A stretch of DNA of 64,000 nt, from positions 496,001-560,000 of the forward strand of contig JAJFJQ010000028.1 of assembly GCA_021773835.1 (NCBI GenBank), given 5' to 3'. The notes beneath the pieces are model-generated. The model was not told where the DNA came from, ran no database searches, and saw only the letters and a list, made by a program, of their open reading frames with translations. The position numbers were made by a program, and so were the translations under genes. Positions 58,389 to 64,000 of this stretch are shown here, one piece after another (within the stretch, counting starts at the first letter, position 1; every line of letters begins with the position of its first letter). Origin of the DNA: Gammaproteobacteria bacterium (GTDB lineage: Bacteria; Pseudomonadota; Gammaproteobacteria; Ga0077536).

Positions 58389-59870
58389 TTATTCCACAAC
58401 CTTTATGCGCCGCGTGTGCGGCGCAGCCGCCCCATCGGGCGACGCGTTTAGCAAGCGGAGGCGATGCTCAGCGAGCTTCTCGAGCGGCGAGGCGCTGGCC
58501 AAGCTTGACCACGAAATCGCACCCTTAAGATTCACGACCCGAAGCCGTTGGCCACCCGCCCGGTTTCTCTCGGCGTCACTCAGGCGGTGAAAGCTCATGG
58601 CGACGGTTCTAAACGTCTCGTCGTAGTGTGTTTGTAAGGATGCGCTGCGCGCATACCCCGTGATCACGAAACCATGTTCTCCAAGCACAATACCGCTAAC
58701 TCGAACGACTCGTGTCCCGCTGTTGGTGCTTACCGTAGTCAGACCCGTGATACCCGCTACGCCGCCGGCCGCGATGGGTTCCGCGGCGCTAAGACCAGTG
58801 ATCCCAATGTTGGTGAGTAACGCTTGAGGTGTTGTTCCGGGTGCGACCGCACGTTCCATTAGCTGAATTTGTGCACGTTTCGCCCCATCGATTGCGACCA
58901 GCTGGTCGGGTCTGTTCGAAACTTGCCAACCCGCCGGAAATTGGATCGCAAAGCCAAGATTTCGATGGTGGAAGACATTTCCGATGAGAACCCCAGCCGC
59001 CGGATTTGGACCGAACACCATACCGTCAATTTCGTCCAGAAATCGATCGCGGAACACACCGTCAGCTGCTGAATTCTGTTGCGATTGGTGATCGATGATC
59101 TCGCGCAACCGAGTATCGCTGTCTGGATGTGTTGAAAAGACGCCGTGGTAGGCGCGCGTTTGACGTCCTTCGATGCGCGCAAGATTTTGGTCAAAGATCT
59201 GGTGCTCTTTCAAGGTTCGAATGACCCTAAACATGGCCTGTGGATCGTAGCCGCTGCGAGCGAGGTAGTCCGCGCCGAGTCGGTCGGCTTCTAATTCGTG
59301 CTCGCGTCCATATCCTCGCAGCAAGGCCGTGCCGAGTAAGTTGACCGATTGCCCAAGTCCAGCACCGGACAGCTCCGGCAGTAGTATTGACAATACGCCC
59401 GCGCCGAGGCTTGCGGCTTGTGCGGACGTTTGTTGCCGTACGCCATGGCGTGCCGTAACGTGGCCGATCTCATGTCCCAACACCGCGGCGAGTTCTGCCT
59501 CCGAATTGAGATACGCCAACAAGCCGCGGGTGATGTAGATGTAACCGCCCGGTAATGCGAAGGCATTGATCTCCGTGCTATCGACAACGGTGAATTGGTA
59601 ACTAAGGTTTGATCGGTGGCTTTTTTCCGCGAGTCGTTGCCCGACGTTGTTGATGTAGAGCTGCAACTGTTGGTCTGGGTAGATTTGATACTGCTTTAGA
59701 ACTTGTTGGTTTGCTTGACGGCCCGCCGCGAGTTCCTGCTGTTCGGACATGAGGACGAATTGCTGCTGCCCGGTAACGGGGTTAACCGCGCATCCCACCG
59801 TTGCCAGTGCTACAAAGACAAGCACAGCCGTGCGCCCTACGGAGATTAGGGTTACGAACGCGCGGAGCAT
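58389..59870 (-). CDS. M48 family metalloprotease, lipoprotein
   Basis: 493-residue lipoprotein, lipobox Cys27 (LATVGC). Catalytic zinc motif HEIGH at 133-137 with the preceding ALPGGYIYITRGLLAYLNSEAELAAVLG; third ligand in ELEADRLGADYLARSGYDP. The C-terminal third (residues ~330-480) is like the TPR-less part of BepA/YfgC-type outer-membrane quality-control proteases, though no TPR is evident. It acts at the outer membrane or periplasm. ATG 59870 (MLRAFVTLIS) gives the lipoprotein signal; the frame continues to 59912 without a start signal. Confidence 0.9.
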   Translation of the reverse strand: MLRAFVTLISVGRTAVLVFVALATVGCAVNPVTGQQQFVLMSEQQELAAGRQANQQVLKQYQIYPDQQLQLYINNVGQRLAEKSHRSNLSYQFTVVDSTEINAFALPGGYIYITRGLLAYLNSEAELAAVLGHEIGHVTARHGVRQQTSAQAASLGAGVLSILLPELSGAGLGQSVNLLGTALLRGYGREHELEADRLGADYLARSGYDPQAMFRVIRTLKEHQIFDQNLARIEGRQTRAYHGVFSTHPDSDTRLREIIDHQSQQNSAADGVFRDRFLDEIDGMVFGPNPAAGVLIGNVFHHRNLGFAIQFPAGWQVSNRPDQLVAIDGAKRAQIQLMERAVAPGTTPQALLTNIGITGLSAAEPIAAGGVAGITGLTTVSTNSGTRVVRVSGIVLGEHGFVITGYARSASLQTHYDETFRTVAMSFHRLSDAERNRAGGQRLRVVNLKGAISWSSLASASPLEKLAEHRLRLLNASPDGAAAPHTRRIKVVE

Positions 59871-59917
59871 ATTAGGTTGACGGCAGGGACGCTTCGGCAA
59901 GCGCCTGCCCAAACGGG

Positions 59918-60118
59918 CTAACCGTATCTACGACGGAATTTATCAATGCGTCCGGCGGTATCAACGATCTTTTGTTGCCCCGTGTAGAACGGATGGCAGG
60001 ACGAGCAGACCTCGAGATGGAGTTCGTCGTCGGCCATGGTCGAACGCGTTTTGAAACTATTGCCGCAACTGCAAGTAACGGTGAGCTCTTTATAGTTAGG
60101 ATGGATGTCAGATTTCAT
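59918..60118 (-). CDS. rpmE: 50S ribosomal protein L31, zinc-binding type
   Basis: 66-residue ribosomal protein: [20 protein letters not shown]...[32 protein letters not shown]. Cys16, Cys18, Cys38 and Cys41 make it the C+ (zinc) form that is replaced by the C- paralogue under zinc limitation in many bacteria. The long frame to 60238 is upstream leader. A clear sigma70 promoter is present (see 60153-60181). Confidence 0.96.
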   Translation of the reverse strand: MKSDIHPNYKELTVTCSCGNSFKTRSTMADDELHLEVCSSCHPFYTGQQKIVDTAGRIDKFRRRYG

Positions 60119-60152
60119 TGGTATTGGCCGGAATAACCCTGGAGAGGGCGCG

Positions 60153-60181
60153 ATTCTAGGCCCCGATGGTGGCAATTTCAA
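60153..60181 (-). promoter_or_regulatory. Sigma70 promoter of rpmE
   Basis: On the minus strand, TTGAAA (60176-60181) and TAGAAT (60153-60158) are spaced by exactly 17 nt. The start codon lies 34 nt after the -10, so the leader would be about 27-28 nt long. Confidence 0.75.
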
Positions 60182-60306
60182 GGAGCCGGCGGTCGTCGTT
60201 CCAGAGCTGTCCTCTAGCGACGGACCGGATCGGCCCACCGTCCACGGCTATGTTGGGCTTACCAATATCGCCGAAAGGGTCATACTCAAGCACCTAACTC
60301 ACGTGA

Positions 60307-61062
60307 CTAGACGCGAAATCCACCGTGTCGGCGCCGGCTAAGATAGTCGATGAGATAGGCGCCCGCGCCGAAGGAAAGCAATAGCGCGATACCGAAGATG
60401 ACCAATACGGGCGTGGAATACGAATCGATCACAGCTTTTGGATCGGGCAGGGTCGGTTGTTCCTGCAGCCGCGATTCAAGTTTCTGATGAGTTTGAATGG
60501 CACTTTCGAGGTCGCGAGTGAGTGCTTTATTGGCTGCCGCAAGGTCTGCGATGCGAGTATCGGCGGGAGTTGACGCGCGCTCAGCAACATCAGCCTCGAG
60601 TTTGCCTATCTTCGTCTGCAATTGTCCGGATTTCAGTATTTCCGCCGATAGTTTCCGTTTTAGTTCGGTGTTCTCTTTGGTGAGTTTGTCGCGCTCTGCG
60701 CTGGTAGATGCGTCCTCACCATCGGTCGAGCTCGCCGGCGCATTCAGCTTCGCAGTCAAGGTAGCGTTTTCGTCCAGCAAGGCCTTGACCCTGACACTCG
60801 CCGGCACTTCCTCCATTAGGTATGCGGCATCGACCCAGCCACTAGTTCCTTCGGGGTCTTTCACAAGGGCCAATTCGCCCTCCCGCCTGACGATCTCGAG
60901 TTTGGTCCCGGTTGGTAATACCTTGATGATTGCGCTGTTGAGATCTTGGTCTTGATGTACCCCAACGAGCAGTTTATCGATCACATAGGCGTCACCGGCC
61001 GCAGCGACCGGCGGAGCCGAAATGACTGCGAGGACGGCAAGGATAAGCGAGATGACCTTCAT
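60307..61062 (-). CDS. YgiM-like SH3 domain membrane protein (TIGR04211)
   Basis: 251-residue protein. Signal peptide MKVISLILAVLAVISAPPVAAA, bacterial SH3 domain (residues ~24-90: VIDKLLVGVHQDQDLNSAIIKVLPTGTKLEIVRREGELALVKDPEGTSGWVDAAYLME), a long coiled coil (~92-205), a membrane helix (PVLVIFGIALLLSFGAGAYLID) and a basic cytoplasmic tail RRRHGGFRV. This is the layout of YgiM/TIGR04211 proteins. Likely an envelope protein with the SH3 domain in the periplasm. 21 nt downstream of prlC's stop on the same strand. Confidence 0.9.
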   Translation of the reverse strand: MKVISLILAVLAVISAPPVAAAGDAYVIDKLLVGVHQDQDLNSAIIKVLPTGTKLEIVRREGELALVKDPEGTSGWVDAAYLMEEVPASVRVKALLDENATLTAKLNAPASSTDGEDASTSAERDKLTKENTELKRKLSAEILKSGQLQTKIGKLEADVAERASTPADTRIADLAAANKALTRDLESAIQTHQKLESRLQEQPTLPDPKAVIDSYSTPVLVIFGIALLLSFGAGAYLIDYLSRRRHGGFRV

Positions 61063-61083
61063 GTTTGGCAGTTGTAAACCTTA

Positions 61084-63123
61084 TCAGGTGGAGAGTCCAG
61101 CCTGTTTGAGTAATGGCTCGATGTGCGGTCCGCGACCACGGAAGCGTTCGAACAGCACCATCAGGTCTTCGCTACCGCCGCGCTCAAGGATGCACTCGCG
61201 AAATGATTTTCCGGTATCCGGATTGAACACGCCTTCCGCCTCGAAGCGCGAAAACGCGTCAGCCGCCAGGACTTCTGCCCACTTATAACTGTAGTATCCC
61301 GCGGCGTACCCACCCGCGAAAATATGCGAAAAGCCATGTTGAAAGCGGTTATAGGATGGCGTCTTTATCACCGAGACCTGCTCACGTACCTCATCTAGGA
61401 TCGCCTGAACCGATTTTGAAGCCGGATCCCCGCTATGAATGCGAAAATCGAACAACGCGAATTCGAGTTGTCGCACCATCTGCAAGCCTGCTTGAAAATT
61501 CTTCGCCGCGCACATCGCCGCGAAAAGCTCATCGGGGATCGACTCTCCTGTTTCGAAATGTCCACCGATCACATCGAGCGCTTGACGCTCCCACACCCAG
61601 TTTTCTAGAAATTGGCTCGGGAGTTCAACGCCGTCCCATGGCACACCGTTGATACCCGACACCGGTGCGAAATCGACCAAGGTCAGCATGTGGTGCAAGC
61701 CGTGCCCAAATTCGTGAAACAAGGTCAAGACCTCGTCGTGCGTTAGCAGGGAGTCATTACCACCAACTGGTGGCGTGAAATTACAAGTCAGGTAGGCGAC
61801 CGGAGCCTGTACCGAGTTGCCACGCGATCGTCGAACGATGCATTCATCCATCCATGCCCCACCACGTTTTTGTTCGCGCGTGTACAAGTCGAGATAAAAA
61901 ATTCCGCGCAAACCCCCGGTGTCGTCTCGGATCGCATAGACACGAACATCTGGATGCCAGCAATCAACCCCTTGTACCGGCTCTACCGTGATCGCGAACA
62001 AACGAGTAACGGTTTTGAACAATCCTTCGATAACGCGCGTAACCGGAAAGTACGGCCGCAATTCTTCGGCGGAGAAGGCGAATGTGTGCTGGCGCAATTT
62101 CTCGGTGCAATAAGCGATGTCCCATGGTTCGACCGAATTGAATCCAAGCTCAGTGCTAGCAAACGCGGTGAGCTGATCGTAATCGCGTCGGGCGGCGCCG
62201 GCCGAACGTTGGGCGAGATCCTCAAGGAATTCGAACACCGCAGCGCTAGAAGGTGCCATCTTGGTTGCCAGCGAATACTCCGCATAATCGGAAAAACCGA
62301 CAAGGCGAGCCAATTCACCTCGCAGTGCCAATATTCGGTCGATGTTCTTAGAGTTGTCATAGCGCCCGGCATAGGGCCCTTTGTCCGAGGCGCGCGTGAC
62401 GTAGGCTTCATACATTTCACGCCGCAATTCGTGGTTGTCGCAATAGGCCATTACCGGCCCATAGCATGGGTAATCGAGTGTCAGCGTATAGCCCGATTGA
62501 TCGCGATGCTTCGCGTTCTGCCGGATTAATCCCAGTGTGCTTTCGGGTAGCCCCGCCAATTCGGCAGGGTCATCAATATTCTTATTCCAAGCTTGCGAGG
62601 CGTCGAGTACGTTCTCGGAAAAGCTGGTGGTTAGCTGCGCGAGTTCGGCATTCAGTTCACGAAAGCGCTGGCGTTTGGCGTCGTCTAATTCAATTCCGCC
62701 AAGCCGAAAATCACGCATGGCATTATCAATTACTTTCTTTTGGCCGGGTTTAAGCGAGTCAAAATCGGGACTTTCGTGCAGGCTTTTGAAAGCCGCGAAC
62801 AAGCGATCACTTTGCGCGAGTTCGGTTGCGTATTCGGTCAACATTTGAACCGCTTCTGTGTACGCGTCGCGTAAGGCTTCGCTATCGGCGACCCCATGCA
62901 GATGCCCAATTGGAGACCAGAAGCGATTCAGGCGATCCCCAATATCCTCAAACGGCGCGACGAAGCCGTCCCAGTCGAGCTCGCCTTCGATTGCCAGCAG
63001 CGCATCGATCTCAGATCGGTTCTGCGCTAGCAGTTTATGCAGGTCGTCAACGATCGTCTGTGGCTGAATGGTCGAAAACTTTGGGAGGAGCTTGGTCGCG
63101 TGGTCAATATCCGCAGTGGGCAT
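61084..63123 (-). CDS. prlC: Oligopeptidase A (M3 metallopeptidase)
   Basis: 679-residue cytoplasmic M3 peptidase that degrades short peptides and leader peptides. The active site FHEFGHGLHHML (HExxH) is near residue 465, with the downstream Glu in QLEFALFDFRIHSGDP. Other segments match OpdA: LTTSFSENVLDASQAWNKNIDDPAELAGLPES and RGIFYLDLYTREQKRGGAWM. ATG 63123 (MPTADIDHA). It is read first, then the YgiM-like gene (21-nt gap), probably as one unit. Confidence 0.95.
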   Translation of the reverse strand: MPTADIDHATKLLPKFSTIQPQTIVDDLHKLLAQNRSEIDALLAIEGELDWDGFVAPFEDIGDRLNRFWSPIGHLHGVADSEALRDAYTEAVQMLTEYATELAQSDRLFAAFKSLHESPDFDSLKPGQKKVIDNAMRDFRLGGIELDDAKRQRFRELNAELAQLTTSFSENVLDASQAWNKNIDDPAELAGLPESTLGLIRQNAKHRDQSGYTLTLDYPCYGPVMAYCDNHELRREMYEAYVTRASDKGPYAGRYDNSKNIDRILALRGELARLVGFSDYAEYSLATKMAPSSAAVFEFLEDLAQRSAGAARRDYDQLTAFASTELGFNSVEPWDIAYCTEKLRQHTFAFSAEELRPYFPVTRVIEGLFKTVTRLFAITVEPVQGVDCWHPDVRVYAIRDDTGGLRGIFYLDLYTREQKRGGAWMDECIVRRSRGNSVQAPVAYLTCNFTPPVGGNDSLLTHDEVLTLFHEFGHGLHHMLTLVDFAPVSGINGVPWDGVELPSQFLENWVWERQALDVIGGHFETGESIPDELFAAMCAAKNFQAGLQMVRQLEFALFDFRIHSGDPASKSVQAILDEVREQVSVIKTPSYNRFQHGFSHIFAGGYAAGYYSYKWAEVLAADAFSRFEAEGVFNPDTGKSFRECILERGGSEDLMVLFERFRGRGPHIEPLLKQAGLST

Positions 63124-63202
63124 GGTGCAATCTGTCCGTCGTTTAAGTTTATTAAAGTGGAGGCGCGCGGCGATGAGTAAGTTTACCAGCCCAAATCCGA
63201 TG

Positions 63203-63241
63203 ATTTAGCTTGAGCAATTCAACTTGAACCAAATCTAATCA
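63203..63241. repeat. Dispersed motif, copy 2 (between prlC and GIDE-like gene)
   Basis: ATTTAGCTTGA, 14 extra nt, then ACCAAATCTAATCA; see 7192-7216 for copy 1. Here it is itself an imperfect palindrome (GATTT...AAATC, TTGA...TCAA) lying just after the stop of the GIDE-like gene on the minus strand. Confidence 0.4.
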
Positions 63242-64000
63242 TCGAATGGTCAGCATCCAAACGACCGCGCAGCTTGAGATGAGCGTCAGCACACACAAGC
63301 CGACTGCCCGCCAGTGAAAGTGTGAAAGCATTTCTGCTTCTGTTTTGGCCGCAATGACGAATGGGTTGCGTGATCCCGCAGCATGCCCTATGACATCCAC
63401 TGGGGGCGCAGCGGCGAGTTCGGTGCGTTGTTTGTCGACCTCCATTTCAGCGGCGGCTCGTGCAGCGTCCCATTCGCCCATGTCTATGTTGCCGTCATTG
63501 TTCGTATCGAATCGTTCGAGCAAGGCGGTTTTGTCCTGTTTCCATTTGGCCAGGAGTTCACGTACGTCCTCGCCTCGGTCGAATGCAACCCCGGCGCCGC
63601 GATGCGTCGTAAAATCACCCAGGACATACAAGGGATCGCCGGGCTCAATTCGCTCTTCTGTGTAGCGATAGTTCCGCCCCATCTGTGCGATGCCGGTAAA
63701 CCGTAACCAACCCGAATCGCGTTCAACGCGGCCCGGAAAACGACTTTTGCCGTACCACACGTCGCGCGAAGAACGCGTAACTTTCGCGCCATCCGGGTCA
63801 ACCGCGCAGCGCCCTGTCGCATCAACAATATAAAACAAGCTATCGGATATATCGCGTTCGACTGTGCGCCAGTTTGAGCGGCTACCGCTTCCGGAATAGG
63901 AGCGACTTTTCTCTTCAACCTTGTAGCGATACCAAACACAAGTCCGCATCGATAGCGGTGCGACGATTTTATCGCCGTCCATCAGCTCCGCGTGACCCTG
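63239..64000 (-). CDS. GIDE-like membrane protein with an EF-hand, partial (5' end outside window)
   Basis: At least 254 codons are visible, and the frame stays open to the right edge (codons before the first Met read QGHAEL), so the start is probably outside. Residues from the first Met: VAPLSMRTCVWYRYKVEEKSRSYSG and WYGKSRFPGRVERDSGWLRF look like the GIDE/MUL1-type domain; EPGDPLYVLGDF is family-like. A full EF-hand loop DTNNDGNIDMGE (D-x-N-x-D-G-x-I-x-x-x-E) follows, then a C-terminal membrane helix (VGLCVLTLISSCAVVWMLTI). Function unknown; calcium binding is suggested by the loop. Confidence 0.78.
   Translation of the reverse strand, partial: QGHAELMDGDKIVAPLSMRTCVWYRYKVEEKSRSYSGSGSRSNWRTVERDISDSLFYIVDATGRCAVDPDGAKVTRSSRDVWYGKSRFPGRVERDSGWLRFTGIAQMGRNYRYTEERIEPGDPLYVLGDFTTHRGAGVAFDRGEDVRELLAKWKQDKTALLERFDTNNDGNIDMGEWDAARAAAEMEVDKQRTELAAAPPVDVIGHAAGSRNPFVIAAKTEAEMLSHFHWRAVGLCVLTLISSCAVVWMLTIR

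Noticed and set aside
1-64000. tRNA, rRNA, CRISPR array, riboswitch or prophage
   Set aside because: Looked for regular direct repeats, cloverleaf-like and conserved rRNA segments and phage-type genes while reading; none was seen, although short RNAs could be missed without a covariance search.

Overview
This 64 kb window is bacterial chromosome, most likely from a gammaproteobacterium. The best taxonomic signals are a full-length RapA (RNA polymerase recycling ATPase), the A2M/PBP1C pair, and the block engB | cytochrome c4 - dsbA - GGDEF protein, an arrangement familiar from Pseudomonas and its relatives. The gene mix is that of an aerobic heterotroph: several short-chain dehydrogenases, nitroreductases, luciferase-like monooxygenases, an acyl-CoA synthetase and an acetoin dehydrogenase complex. 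I saw no rRNA, tRNA, CRISPR array, transposase, integrase or phage gene.

Layout. 1-10.1 kb is core-like: the 5' part of pntA, a nitroreductase, two small hypothetical proteins, a rhodanese-SDR operon, an AMP-dependent ligase followed by a ketopantoate-reductase-like gene, and rapA. 10.1-16.8 kb is a different kind of DNA: visibly richer in A+T, eleven short genes all on the minus strand, mostly small membrane or orphan proteins, three of them paralogues that begin MNW(D/E). It contains one well-formed attC-like site (12979-13089), a REP-like inverted repeat (about 14117-14344) and a gene-poor stretch (14.8-15.7 kb). I read it as a run of integron-type cassettes without an integrase, partly decayed. 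This is the main accessory feature of the window.

17.2-38.7 kb returns to metabolic genes: an LLM-family oxidoreductase, the giant periplasmic alpha-2-macroglobulin with pbpC, a LysR regulator, an HDOD protein, an NTF2-like protein, a carboxymuconolactone-decarboxylase-like protein, a sulfurtransferase, an SDR, a SprT-like protease, a second nitroreductase, a two-gene membrane/hypothetical pair, a single-subunit molybdopterin oxidoreductase, an SMP-30 protein, another SDR and a ferritin-like DUF455 protein. 38.8-48.4 kb holds a TlpA-like thioredoxin, a Cys-rich secreted protein, a translationally coupled LMW phosphatase/fructosamine kinase pair, the acoABC cluster with an OmpR-type two-component system directly upstream on the same strand, and a second LLM protein.

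48.6-64 kb carries a CbbQ/CbbO-type AAA+/VWA chaperone pair, a PilZ protein, a cation:proton antiporter, a diguanylate cyclase, dsbA, cytochrome c4, engB, an M48 lipoprotein protease, rpmE (with a clear sigma70 promoter), a YgiM-like SH3 protein, oligopeptidase A and, running off the right edge, a GIDE-like membrane protein that contains an EF-hand. Start codons were chosen from Shine-Dalgarno sequences, signal peptides and family starts, and often differ from the longest open frame. All functions are inferred from sequence reading only; no database search was run.
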